Shown here: in pieces, positions 1 to 9,820 of the stretch
Position numbering within the stretch: position 1 is the first letter of the stretch
Layout: each line of letters starts with the position of its first letter
DNA from: Lotus japonicus
Taxonomy: Eukaryota; Streptophyta; Magnoliopsida; Fabales; Fabaceae
NCBI RefSeq assembly: GCF_012489685.1
Contig: NC_080046.1
Location: 21,965,038-22,029,037, forward strand
DNA: 64,000 bases
Direction of reading: 5' to 3'
Translations under genes and position numbers: made by a program
Notes under the pieces: generated by a model
The model's database searches: none
Seen by the model: only the letters and a program-made list of their open reading frames with translations
What the model was told of the DNA's origin: nothing

Positions 1-313
1 CTTTAGCAAACTCACGATCTGTAATCTTCTGGTACTCCTCATAGGAGATAGCACTTAGAAGAATTGCTCTTGCTTTATGATGTTGTGAGTACAGCTTCTT
101 TTGATCTGCAGACATCTCTGACCTTGGGATCTTTTTGCCATCTGCATCAACTGGACGCTCATAGCCATCCACAATAATATCCCAGAGATCTGCATCGAAA
201 CCCAGAAAGAAACTTTCCAGTCTATCTTTCCAATATTCGAACCTTTGACCATCGAACATAGGAGGCTTTGCGTTGTAACCATCTCTTTGAGTTTCACTGG
301 TGGTGGCAGCCAT
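1..313 (-). CDS. Sirevirus-type Copia gag, N-terminal part (element D, continues left of window)
   Basis: The minus strand encodes the start of a Copia gag, beginning MAATTSETQRDGYNAK at 313 and reading leftward off the window. The same N-terminus occurs in elements A (18617) and B (21980), where it leads into a CCHC gag and pol. It contains the retrotransposon gag region (MFDGQRFEYWKDRLESFF). No stop is seen in the part present. The start lies about 70 nt inside the primer-binding site, as in the other copies. Gag would form the particle that packages the element RNA. Whether the rest of D is intact cannot be judged here. Confidence 0.88.
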   Translation of the reverse strand, partial: MAATTSETQRDGYNAKPPMFDGQRFEYWKDRLESFFLGFDADLWDIIVDGYERPVDADGKKIPRSEMSADQKKLYSQHHKARAILLSAISYEEYQKITDREFAK

Positions 314-371
314 TGTTTTTCACACCGGCCCGGATCACTGAACACTGTTAGGTGTGGTAATCAGAACTTGC

Positions 372-384
372 GCTCTGATACCAA
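372..384 (-). promoter_or_regulatory. Primer-binding site of element D
   Basis: On the minus strand the sequence is TTGGTATCAGAGC, directly next to the LTR end. It is complementary to the 3' end of plant initiator methionine tRNA, the usual primer of plant Copia elements. Confidence 0.88.
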
Positions 385-385
385 T

Positions 386-1601
386 TGAAGGTATGAAAAA
401 CGGTAGAAAGGGGGGGTTTGAATAACGTTTTCAGTACAAAACTACCACCTTAAAGATTTTAACAAATCTTTTCGAGAACTAAGTGCAAAAGATAGAGATA
501 GAAAAGCACACAAGGATTTTATCCTGGTTCACTTGATAAATCACTCAAGCTACTCCAGTCCACCCGTTAAGGTGATTTCTTCCTTCTTAGAATGAAGGCA
601 ATCCACTAATCAGGTAAGAGTTACAACTGCACTTGAAACCTACAAGTGACTAACAATTACACTGACTTAGCTCACACTAAGATTCACTCTCTTAGTCTTC
701 TCTAGGATCCGATCAACCTTGATCTCCTAAAGGAAAATCAAACAACTGTTTGAGGTTGGTGTTTACAAGGGTTTGCTTCTGAATAAGCTGAGTGTAAACT
801 AAAATAAATTACAAGATGAAAGAAAGCTTAGAATATATCTTGCGCGTGTGTATTGCTTCTTGTATGTTTTTTTTTTCTAGCCGCTTCTTTCAATCTTCAG
901 CCTCTATATATACTCCAAGGATTAGGGTTGAGCGTTGCATGGGAAATGCTACCGTTGGAGGGCAGTTCTGGAAAATCCAGCTTCTGCTGTGGCTGAGAAC
1001 GTTAGGTAGGTCGTCAGGAAGGTACACTTGCTTTTGTACTAGGATAGCGACTTGACCTTTTAACCTAGGAGACTTCTGATCAGAGGAATGCTTCGTATTG
1101 GAACTTGTGAAGCCGGTTGATCAGAGTCAGAGGGATAGCACAGATCCTCTGACCATTGTATCTTCTGATTCTGAACTCAGAGGGAAGAACATGGCCTTCA
1201 GAGTTTCTTGCTTCTGGACTTCAGAGTTTCCACTATTCAGCTTCTGGATCTTCAGAGTCTTCTACACCATCGGAACATCTGAACCTTCAGTGTTTCTTGG
1301 TTGTCAGAACTTCTGGATCATCAGAGCTTCTAGCGACTGAGTCCTCATCAGAGTTTGTATAGCTTCAGATCTTCTGAAGCTTTTCCACTGTTCATACTGA
1401 ACATGGTGAATGCGAAAGCGTTGCTTGGGTTACCCTTTATACACAGTGCTTCTGATTTGTGTGAAATTGAGTCAGGGTCAGAGCCTGTAAATAGCACACT
1501 CAGAAAAACACGTTAGAGTACCACAATTGTTCATATCAAAAGGTTAACTTGTAATCATCAAAACATAGAGTTGTACTACTAGATCAAAACTTGATCTTAC
1601 A
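386..1601 (-). repeat. 5' LTR of Sirevirus D
   Basis: This 1,216-bp LTR reads TGTAAGATCAAG...CATACCTTCA on the minus strand, with canonical TG...CA ends. It is homologous to the LTRs of A (7843, 18690) and B (20698, 38579). The PBS and gag lie to its left, so it is the 5' LTR of a minus-strand element. The right boundary abuts a Copia gag fragment (1602 onward). The matching target duplication is outside the window; CCTCT at 1602-1606 is the expected copy. The left-central part is packed with TCAGA/TCTGA motifs. Confidence 0.92.
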
Positions 1602-1680
1602 CCTCTCTCATGAATCTCGATTGCAGAAGTATCGCAAGTCTGTTGTTGATGCTACTGCAAATCTTGCTCAGGTTAACCTC
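1602..1680 (+). pseudogene. Copia element E gag fragment, left of the MULE
   Basis: Frame from 1603 reads HESRLQKYRKSVVDATANLAQVNL, typical of plant Copia gag C-terminal regions. At 1680 the MULE starts. The reading resumes in the same frame after the MULE at 40837 (VNLTSTPTANSS), leading to the CCHC knuckle. The upstream part of E's gag is cut off by Sirevirus D. This is a fragment of a host element and not a gene by itself. Confidence 0.8.
1672..1680. repeat. 9-bp target site duplication of the MULE, left copy
   Basis: GTTAACCTC lies immediately before the left TIR and recurs exactly at 40837-40845 after the right TIR. A 9-bp duplication is diagnostic of Mutator-superfamily insertion. Confidence 0.95.
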
Positions 1681-1722
1681 GGGAATTGGGTTTGGGGCCC
1701 TCCCTATGGGGCTCCGTGCCCC
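1681..1722 (+). repeat. MULE terminal inverted repeat, left
   Basis: This is about 42 bp, G-rich, starting GGGAATTGGGTTTGGGG. It matches the reverse complement of 40797-40836 with a few mismatches and a 2-nt length difference. Its inner part (GGGGCTCCGTGCCCC) is itself a hairpin. Confidence 0.93.
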
Positions 1723-1751
1723 ACCTGTTTTTTTTTAACCCATAAATGCCC

Positions 1752-2171
1752 TACGGAAATTAAAATTCCGTATTCACTAAAATAGAATACGGAAGTTAAA
1801 CTTCCGTATTCTATCTCTGACAGTCATCACCTTTTGCACCATTACTCCTCCTTCCACCATTACTCCTCCGTCACCAACCCCTCACCAGCCCCCTTAACCC
1901 CCTCAATGCCTCCAAACCACCCTCTCTCTCACCCTTTCCTACCTCACTTTCATCCTCACTTTCATTCTTCCTACCACCACCACCACCAACTCCTTCATTG
2001 GCAAGCTCTCCACCATTGGATGCAATAAGATAGCATTTGAGGTAAGTGTTGTTGGTTGTTTGTTGTATGTTGTTAGTTTAAGTAGTTGAAGTGGTTAGAT
2101 TAAGTAGTTTAAGTAGTTGAATACGGATTATAAAGTTCCGTATTCAATATGGATAATAAAGTTACGTATTC
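1752..2171. repeat. Left subterminal array of AATACGGAA/TTCCGTATT motifs
   Basis: Motif copies in both orientations sit at about 1753-1758, 1766-1775, 1785-1794, 1802-1811, 2119-2127, 2136-2145 and 2162-2171. The same motif is clustered near the right end. The rest of 1723-2181 is CT-rich with CCACCATTACTCCTCC-like repeats and looks like promoter and leader of the transposase gene. Clustered subterminal motifs are typical transposase-binding regions; binding here is inferred. Confidence 0.7.
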
Positions 2172-3993
2172 TCTTCCAGGGATGACAGAATCATTTTTCT
2201 TTCATGAATCACAATTGATTGAAGTTGAATTGCACAATGGTCAACCTGAAGAGGCCACTACAGAGGTGCCACCACCAGCATTTGTACCCCCGTGTATAAG
2301 TATAGATGTCTCGCATTTATTTACAACTGATCAGGTATTCTTTGAACAGATTTTTGCATTGTTTTGAAAGTGTAATATATCAATTCTTATTATGTCTTGA
2401 TCACCCTTGTTTATGCCTTGTGTGTTGGGTATGCGACATTGAACAGATTTTCCCTACCCGTGATGATCTTATTAATTGGGTTCATGGAATTGCGATTGAA
2501 AATGGATATGTTGCGTTGATCACAAAGTCAGATAGCGGTGGGAATGGAAGCAGAAAAGCTTATGTCATGTTGGGGTGCGAGAAGCATGGTAAGTATGTTC
2601 CCTACAGAGACCCTGACCTTGTTCAAGGAACGGGAACACAAAAGACAGATTGTCCTTTTAGACTAAAAGGACGACCTATGAAAAATGGCATAGATAGAGA
2701 TTGGCGGCTAAAGGTGATGGAAGGTACACACAACCATGAACCAGCTAGGTCACTACTTGGCCACAATTTTGTTGGTCGTCTAAATGACAAAGAGTTGGGT
2801 TCCACCGAGAAGGCTGTTGACTTTGAAGGAAAACAATCCTTTAAACTTAACTACCATATCTCAGATTTATGGTGCTTGCAAGAGGTTAAGAAAATCCCTC
2901 CGCGGGTCATTGACAGAAATGCAACACTTGTTGAAGAAGTTGGACGGTGACAAGTACGTCCACTTTGAAAGACATGAGCCTGGATCGGAAGTCATTAGAG
3001 ATGTATTTTGGGCTCATCCAAATGCTATCAAACTGTTCAACACATTTCCGTATGTAGTGATTATGGATTGCACATACAAGACAAACAAATATAAAATTCC
3101 CTTGCTTGAGATTGTTGGACTGACTTCCACAGATAAGACATACTCCATAGCCTTTTGCTACATTGTAATGAGGGCACAAATGACTACGTTTGGGCATTGG
3201 AGTGTATGAAGTCTCTATTAGTGATCAAGCCATGTTGCCTAAGGTGATTGTTACTGGCAGGGATCTTGCCTTATTGAGTGCTGCTAAGCAAAGCCTTCCC
3301 AACACTACCCATTTATTATGCTTGTGGCACATCAACAAATGTGTTTTGGCAAAGTGCAAACTCTATGTTGGTACAAATGATTTTGCTGAATTGGTTATGG
3401 GGAAGTGGGGAGAGGTGGTGGATGCTGCAACAGTTGAAGAATTTGAAGTTAAATGGATGCAATGGTTTAATATGTGCAAGGACAAATACAACAAATTTAC
3501 CTCCTATTGTTCTACAACATGGTTGGTACGCAAGGAGAAATTTGCCAAGGCATGGACAAATCATGTGATGCACTTTGGAACAACAACAAGTAACAGGTAC
3601 AAAAATTATATGAGCTTAATAAATGCCTTGTTATATGTTTTTCATTTGATAGATTGTTTACAGTGGAGAGTTAATAAGATATCTATTTGTTGTTTGCAGG
3701 GCTGAGGGTGCACATGCCAGTTTGAAGAAGATGCTGCGGGATTGCAAGGGTGACCTGGCCACTTCCTGGGATGCGTCGCATAGTTTGACATGTAATCGAC
3801 ATACTGAAATATTAGCATCGTTTGAGCGCAGTATTCACAGAATTGACCACATTTTCATGTGCCCATTTTACACAAATATTAGAGGATTTGTGTCAAAAAA
3901 ATGCCTGCAGCTCCTTGATGCTGAACATATAAGAATGAAGTCCTACGGCGGATGCGATTGCATGTTGAGAGAGACTCATGGACTACCTTGCGG

Positions 3994-4081
3994 TTGTGAA
4001 CTTGCAGGTCACCGGTCAACCACTCTCTTGTCAATTAATTCTATTTGTTATTGAAAGTGACACTTTTGTGAACTTGCAGGT
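3994..4081 (+). repeat. 72-bp intron bounded by a 16-bp direct repeat
   Basis: TTGTGAACTTGCAGGT occurs at 3994-4009 and again at 4066-4081. The first copy supplies the donor GT at the end of the SWIM-like exon and the second supplies the acceptor AG. Splicing 4008-4079 keeps the transposase frame (CELAG then YERIP). Confidence 0.75.
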
Positions 4082-4546
4082 TATGAAAGAATTCCATATG
4101 AGGCAATTCATCCATTCTGGAAGAGACTGAGTTGGGAGCATGTACCTGAACCTGTTGCAGATACTATCAGCAACCATATTTGCGGCATGAACCATGGAGA
4201 TATGCAACCAGAAGTTGAGGCATTGACACATTATTTCAGTTCTTTGGATACTGGAGGGCAGAGTACGGTAAGGAGGAAGCTTCAAGCGATCTATTGTCCT
4301 GAAAGCAGTTCACTTTGTACTCGTAAGGTTCAGATAAGGTCCAAGCGCACTCTTAAGGCGAATGAAAGAAAACCACCCAAGGTTAAAGCAATAGGATCCT
4401 TGACTCGTGATCCTTCAGGTTTTGAACATGTTGATAGGGAGATCAAAGAGGCAAAGAAGGCTTCACAACCACCAAAGAAGAAGAAGCGTGTGAAGAAGTC
4501 TGATAGAAGCTATTTCATGGGTAATTTTTCATCCTTTTTCCACCCA

Positions 4547-5237
4547 TATATACACACAGTTCAGAACGTTGAGGATGATGGTAATTGTGGCTATAGAGCC
4601 ATTGCTGCATTACTGGGACTACCATCAGGTGAGGAAGGTTGGTCATGGGTTAGGGCAGCGTTGATAGACGAACTTGAACGACACAGAGGGTTGTATGATG
4701 AAATATGGTCCAGACATGTGGTTAATGCCTTACATTCCCGACTCACTCTTCCTCCTGGTCATCCGGCTACCGAGGATAAATGGATGCAACTGCCAGAGAT
4801 GGGATACCTTGTAGCAACCAGGTTCCAAGTGGTGTTCATATCCATCTCCTCTAAGGGTTGTTGGTCATACCTTCCACTAAGAGGAGAAGGTCCACCGGAT
4901 GTACATCGTGTTATAGCTGTTGGTCATGTGATAAATCACTTTGTACAGGTATTTTTTTATTGAATACACTAATATCCAATTTGTGAATTAATTTGTTGTA
5001 TTTGCAAGTTATCTAATTTTATTGTTATTCTCTATAATGTAGCTCCATCTAACTCCTGGACATTATATGCCGCCAATTTCTCTCCAGTGGGAACGATATG
5101 TTGATCCTACATTAGTAAGCTGGTGCGTCCCATATGATACACGTTTACGCAGGTTCACATCAGAATTCGAAGCTTGGCTTGTTACTTTTGGTGTTCCTCT
5201 TAGTCACCAAAGCTATGTAGACATCACCTCAGACTGA
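4547..5237 (+). pseudogene. OTU-like cysteine protease domain of the MULE gene
   Basis: After the basic linker the protein reads VQNVEDDGNCGYRAIAALLG, the Asp-Gly-Asn-Cys box of OTU proteases with the catalytic Cys. Across the intron at 4949-5042 the second box NHFVQ|LHL supplies the catalytic His. About 200 residues run without a stop to TGA at 5235-5237. OTU enzymes cleave ubiquitin or related linkages. The domain is read in frame with the end of the transposase (from 4080), so they form one gene model here. Its own motifs look undamaged; only the upstream transposase is broken. Its substrate and role in transposition are unknown. Confidence 0.87.
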
Positions 5238-5721
5238 CACCACACTTTGTGTAATATTCATTTGTAAACGCTCTGTAATATTAATCTGATGGGCCCTTGC
5301 CCTTATGTTGTTCATTTGCTGCTTTTAATAATAGTAATTTGATGGTCATTGTTATATTGATGAGCCTTATTATTTTGATGGACATTTTATATTAAACATC
5401 AGTTGATTGAAACAGCATCAGGGATAATTAACATAGACAACCTGACATTTTCATTAGAGTCCTGTCATTTCCAAGCACTCCATCATCAGAGTCATGTCAT
5501 TTCCAACCACTCCATCATCAGAGTCTTGTCATTTTCATCCACTAAATGACGAACTTGAAACCTGACATTACTCTCTACCACCAACCAACCCCAACCACAC
5601 TTGTACTATCCACCAAACACCATAAATCTTTTAACCATTATGCTATAAATCTCTCTGGTTTCTCTATTCTTCTTCTTCATCCTTTTCTTCCTGTCTTGCA
5701 ACGAAGATAAAAAAACATACC
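5238..5721. other. MULE spacer with 32-bp tandem repeats and a TATA box
   Basis: No coding potential is seen. It contains the transposase 3' flank, an AT-rich part, three 32-bp tandem repeats at 5457-5552, and TATA-like GCTATAAATC at about 5642-5651, some 70 nt before the HROB-like ATG, followed by a CT-rich leader. Confidence 0.6.
5457..5552 (+). repeat. Three tandem 32-bp repeats
   Basis: Units start at 5457, 5489 and 5521, each beginning GAGTC(C/A/T)TGTCATTT. The first two are nearly identical and the third diverges at its end. They lie in the putative upstream region of the HROB-like gene. Confidence 0.75.
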
Positions 5722-6469
5722 ATGGAACATGACCTGAATGCATTCGTCCGTCGTTGCAAACGTCAAGGCAACACTTCTAGCAGCTCTCGTCCTCTCATTC
5801 CTGGCCCAGCTGGCGCTGTCCAGGCTGCCATGTATGCCCGTAGATCCAACACTAACACACTACTCATTCCGACCCAAGAAATTGTGAGGCGTGCGCTCGA
5901 AGACAGATCAACAGAAACTGATCCTGATTTCAATTCAAATGCTTGGCTTTAAGCCCTGCAATTGGTGGAATCTGCCACTCCGCTGGGCACAATCACAACG
6001 AATGTTGAGAGAGTAGAGAGTGTTGTTTCTGTTATTAAATCATGCACTCCCAATGGTTTCGGAGATGCCAAAGTTACCCTCAAGGTATTTCCTCGCTTTT
6101 GTCAAGCTTCTTTAACCGTACATTTTTTTGCCTCCCTTTCTCTCACGATTGCATCGATTTAGGACCCTACGGGCACCGTTGACGCGAGCATCCATCGCAA
6201 GGCCTTCACTGACAGCGAATTTGGGAATGCCATAACTGTTGGAGCTGTTCTCGTTCTCCAAAAGGTCTATGATCTATTACCTAAACACTAATCTTGCTTC
6301 CTTTGAACAAGTACGCATGGTGGATTTTAAATCTGCAATTTACTTGCAGGTTGCTGTGTTTGCACCGAGTAAATCTGTTCGTTATCTGAATATAACGTTG
6401 GCCAACGTAGTCAAAGTATTTCCACAGGATAACGGACCCCACGACTTCATCGATATCACTAAGGATTAA
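5722..6469 (+). pseudogene. HROB-like OB-fold gene captured by the MULE (one nonsense codon)
   Basis: Exons 5722-6084, 6163-6264 and 6350-6469 join in frame across two GT-AG introns to about 194 codons. Exon 1 has the IPGPAGAVQ motif and a helical segment before NSNAWL. After an in-frame TAA (5950-5952) the frame continues ALQLVESATPLG, then an OB-fold: IKSCTPNGFGDAKVTLKDP, ASIHRKAF, GAVLVLQKVAVFAPS, RYLNITLANVVKVF. This order matches the OB-fold domain of HROB (human C17orf53), which brings the MCM8-MCM9 helicase to damaged DNA in homologous recombination. The TAA is one C-to-T change from CAA. It lies between the transposase and the PMD gene, inside the TIRs. The family match is by recognised motifs, not by a search. 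Whether it ever served the host or the transposon is unknown. Confidence 0.82.
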
Positions 6470-6707
6470 TTTTGTTTTCGTGTTGCTTCTGAATAATTTC
6501 GTGTACCCTTTGAACTGCTTGCCATGGATTATTTATGTTACTTATCCTGCCTTTCATTATTTACGGTGTAGTTATACAGGTTTTATTTCAATATAAGAGT
6601 CTAAATATAATAAGTGGAAATAGAAAGCATGATTAATATAAAGAGAGTCCATACAAAGCGTCACATGTCATAATATAAAAGTACACAAAAAATATACAAA
6701 TATACAG

Positions 6708-7030
6708 TCAATCACTCGCCCCGACCCCTACCGCCCCCCTACGACCTCTAGGTCCACGAGCTCTGCCTCCACGAGCGCCCTCTGCAGGTGCACCCTCTCC
6801 ACGGGCTCTGCCTCCACGACCTCTGCCTCCACGACCTCTGCCTCCTGCAGCTCCAGCTCCTCGGACAGCAGCAAAGGCTACTCCCTGGGTACCAATGAAG
6901 GCGCTGGATCTAATAAGATCCAGTAGATCCAGCGCCCTCTCAGTGAGGGATCGAGCATGCGTGCCAACTGCAAGAGCATCTGGCACCTCCAGTGACTGTC
7001 CAACAAGTCCACGGCCCGACGCACAACCGT
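6708..7030 (-). pseudogene. PMD gene, last exon with Gly/Arg-rich tail
   Basis: Starting after a TTGCAG acceptor, one frame reads through AVGTHARSLTERALDLLDLIRSS into a tail of GGRGRGGRGRGGRARGEG type ending at 6708. RGG-like tails are common in nucleic-acid-binding proteins. A 12-bp inverted repeat (6900-6911 with 6925-6936) lies in this exon. Simple phase-0 splicing gives a different frame, so an indel near the junction is likely. Confidence 0.65.
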
Positions 7031-7123
7031 CTGCAAAAATAATGTGCATACATGTGAGGGTACAAATAAAATATCATGAACAAAAAATACACAATTGAAT
7101 GAAAAATAAAATTCAAACTTACC

Positions 7124-7842
7124 ACAGCACTGAACTCCTCCCTCCTATCATCAGGGATGATGAACCGATGGGACACACCGCTATACCACCTCATGTAATC
7201 ACCATAGCCTCTCCCGAATAAGTAGCAGGGATCCCCAGAGGGCGCAAGTGCGACACAAAATCAGCATAGGCAGCATCTGCGGTCTCAGCAAGGGACCCAG
7301 TCGTCTGGATCTCAGAGGGGTGTCGAGGGACATCCTGTATGTAGCCAAACTGGCGCAGAACCCTCTCTGGTAGATGTCGTCGAACAACACGGCCAAATGG
7401 CGTCCGGATGTAGCCAGAATACATGGCCCTCTGATCCCGTGGTCGATGAGCCCGATGGTCCTCAAATGGGGTCCATATAATGTCATCCACCGTCAGCTCA
7501 TCGAGCATGACTCGCCTCTCATCGAGGCCTGCATGCCCGACCCGGGACGTAACCCACCGCCGCGCCCTAGGCTGGTCCTGCGAGTAGTCCGGATCCGCCC
7601 TCCGAATAATTACGCGATCATAAAGGTACTCGTAGGCCCATCCTAGCAGGAGTGAGCTGAAACCTCCCATCTGGGCCGTCCCCCTCCTGGACACTCGATC
7701 AAGCTGGTCGTACAACGTAGCGAGCGCAATCGCGCCCCATGCGTACTCGGACACTCGACCAAGATCCTGCAACATCCCTATCCAGTACACGGTCGTGTGG
7801 TAGCCTCCGCTCTTGCTAGCAAAGAGCGTCGCGCCTAGCTAG
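7124..7842 (-). pseudogene. PMD gene, second exon after the Sirevirus A insertion
   Basis: This encodes the C-terminal half of the PMD core, including YWIGMLQDLGRVSEYAWGAI and RRADPDYSQDQPRARRWV. A 1-nt frameshift about 7215-7245 separates FVSHLRPLG from FGRGYGDYMRWYSG. A donor GTAAGT follows at 7122. Joined across A it restores LVNQLGATLF. Confidence 0.85.
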
Positions 7843-9048
7843 TGAAGGTATGAAAAACGGTAGAAAGAGGGGGTTTGAATAACGTTTTTTAGAATAAAAC
7901 TTCCACTTTAAAGATTTTAACAAATCTTTCGAGAACAAAGTGCTTAAGATAAGAGATAGAAAAGCACACAAGGATTTTATCCTGGTTCACTTGATAAATC
8001 CCTCGGGCTAATCCAGTCCACCCGTTAAGGTGTTTTCTTCCTTCTTAGAATGAAGGCAATTCACTAATCAGGTAAATGTTACAACTGCACTTGCAACCTA
8101 CAAGTGACTAACAATTACACTGACTTAGCTCACACTAAGATTCACTCTCTTAGTCTTCTCTAGGATCCGATCAAACTTGATCTCCTAAAGGTAATTAAAC
8201 AACTGTTTAAGAAAGAATGTTTACAAAGAATTTGCTTCTGAAAAGCTAAGAGTAAACACAATGAATTCAGATGAAAGAATGCTTAGAAGGTTTTTGAATG
8301 TAGCTTGCGCGTGTGAGATTCTTCCAACAGCATATTTCAATCTTCAGCCTCTATTTATACTCCAAGGATTAGGGTTTGAACGCTGCATGGAAATGCTACC
8401 GTTGGAGGGCAGTTCTTGAAATTCCAGCTTCTGCTGTGGCTGAGAATGTTAGGTAGGTCGTCAGGATAGTACATTTGCTTTTGTACTTGGATAGTGACTT
8501 GACCTTTAAACCTAGTAGACTTCTGATCAGGGGAATGCTTCATGTTTGAACTTGTGAAGCCAGTTGATCAGAGTCAGAGGGAAACACAGATCCTCTGACC
8601 GTTGTATCTTCTGATTCTGAACTCAGAGGGAAGTGCATGGTCTTCAGAGTCATCTTGCTTCTGAACATCAGAGTTTCCACTTTTCAGCTTCTAGATCTTC
8701 AGAGTCTTCTACACCATCAGAACATCTGAACCTTTAGAGTTTCTTGGTTGTCAGAACGTCAGGATCTTCAGAACTTCAAGTGACTGAGTCCATATCAGAG
8801 CTTGTGTGACTTCAGATCTTCTGAAGCATTTCTACTGTTCAGAGTGAACATAGATGTTGCGAAAGCGTTGCTTGGGTCAATCTTTATGCACAGTGCTTCT
8901 GATTTGTGTGAGATTGAATTGAGGTCAGAGCCTGTAAATAGCACACTCAGAAAAACACGTTAGAGTACCATAATTGTTCATACTAAAATGTTAACTTGTA
9001 ATCATCAAAACATAGAGTTGTACTACTCGATCAAAACTTGATCTTACA
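7843..9048 (-). repeat. 3' LTR of Sirevirus A
   Basis: 1,206 bp, TG...CA ends on the minus strand. The polypurine tract follows at 9049. It differs from the 5' LTR at scattered sites, for example several within the first 270 bp. Confidence 0.94.
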
Positions 9049-9580
9049 ATCTCCCCCTTTTTGATGATGACAAAACTAAGTATTTTGATGAACAATTCTT
9101 AAACAATAAACTGAATTCACTCAGAGTTTAGAGAGATAGAATAAGACTTATCCTGATGTGAATAGTTTATTTTGCTCATTCTGAATCCAAGTCACAGCTT
9201 GATTCTGAGCATAGCTCCCCCTGAATCTAAGACTTAATGAAAACGTTAGAAATGTCTAGATTCTGAGCTAAATAATGTAAGAGTTCAGAGTGAAGGCGCA
9301 TGACATAGATGAAATAAAATAATCAGAGCGCATAAGTATTCAGAGTCAACAATAAGTGGTATCAGAGTCAAATAGAATCACATCAGAGGAAGTGAAATGT
9401 ATTCCTTGTATTTGCCCAGTGACACATCTATGGTCATAAAGGTGGAACTCTTAAATTCTCCAAAATAAATCACACTTACACATCAAAAACTAGGTGTACT
9501 CCCCCTTTTTGTCATAAGCAAAAAGTATGGGGTGTGAAAAACTCAGCTTGAAGTACAAGGTACTCCCCCTTGGAGAAGGT
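9049..9580 (-). promoter_or_regulatory. Multiple polypurine-tract motifs of Sirevirus A
   Basis: The primary tract next to the LTR is AAAAAGGGGGAGAT (complement at 9049-9062). Further GGGGGAG-type copies occur near 9215, 9501 and 9562. Repeated PPT-like motifs upstream of the 3' LTR are a known Sirevirus signature. The rest of the stretch is non-coding. Confidence 0.75.
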
Positions 9581-9761
9581 CTGAGTGAAAAGATGGAGAA
9601 ATAAACGATGTAGGAATGAGAGTTACGCGAATTAAAGAAGGTAGTTAATGCAAAAGAAGAACGTTTACCACCGGCCACGGGAGTAAAGAGAAGCTTCAGT
9701 TACCAAGGACTTAACCTCGAGAAACTATAGGAGCAATAACTTCCAAGGAGAGAATGAAGCT

Positions 9762-9770
9762 TATATAAAG
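9762..9770 (+). promoter_or_regulatory. TATA box of the antisense ORF (Sirevirus A)
   Basis: TATATAAAG lies about 50 nt before the ATG at 9821 on the strand opposite to gag-pol. The same box and flanks (AGAATGAA before, AAGCTTCACAACTC after) are kept in Sirevirus B. Confidence 0.65.
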
Positions 9771-9820
9771 CGATTTAGAAGAGGGTAAGCTTCACAACTC
9801 GATCAATACCATAAAAAGAA

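Larger units (their letters stand above)
2182..5237 (+). pseudogene. MULE transposase (FAR1 type) fused to an OTU domain, broken
   Basis: Predicted exons are 2182-2334, 2447-3596, 3700-4007, 4080-4948 and 5043-5237, all with GT-AG introns in phase. In order: an N-terminal segment; a WRKY/GCM1-type zinc finger of the FAR1 DNA-binding domain (cysteines near GCEKHG and DCPF, histidines in THNHE); the MULE transposase core with the first catalytic Asp in VVIMDCTYK and the Glu in RAEGAHASLK, across the exon 2/3 junction; a SWIM-like CDC...GLPCGCELAG segment; a basic KKKKR stretch; and an OTU domain. There are frameshifts near 2784 (with apparent loss of some 20 nt), 3164 and 3210-3225. The second catalytic position reads TGRD where the family has TDRD, so the Asp is lost. 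Upstream ATG 2149 is also possible. It would excise and insert the MULE; this copy cannot. Confidence 0.9.

Noticed and set aside
1834..2028. His/Pro-rich 64-codon ORF near the MULE left end
   Set aside because: Low-complexity CT/CA-rich leader sequence, with no homology or splice continuity to the transposase.
6895..7194. Short plus- and minus-strand ORFs around the PMD last intron
   Set aside because: Explained by the spliced PMD gene and its frameshift; the apparent ORFs run through the intron.
7374..7646. Plus-strand 90-codon ORF opposite the PMD exon
   Set aside because: A shadow of the PMD coding strand; the minus-strand frame has the recognisable domain.
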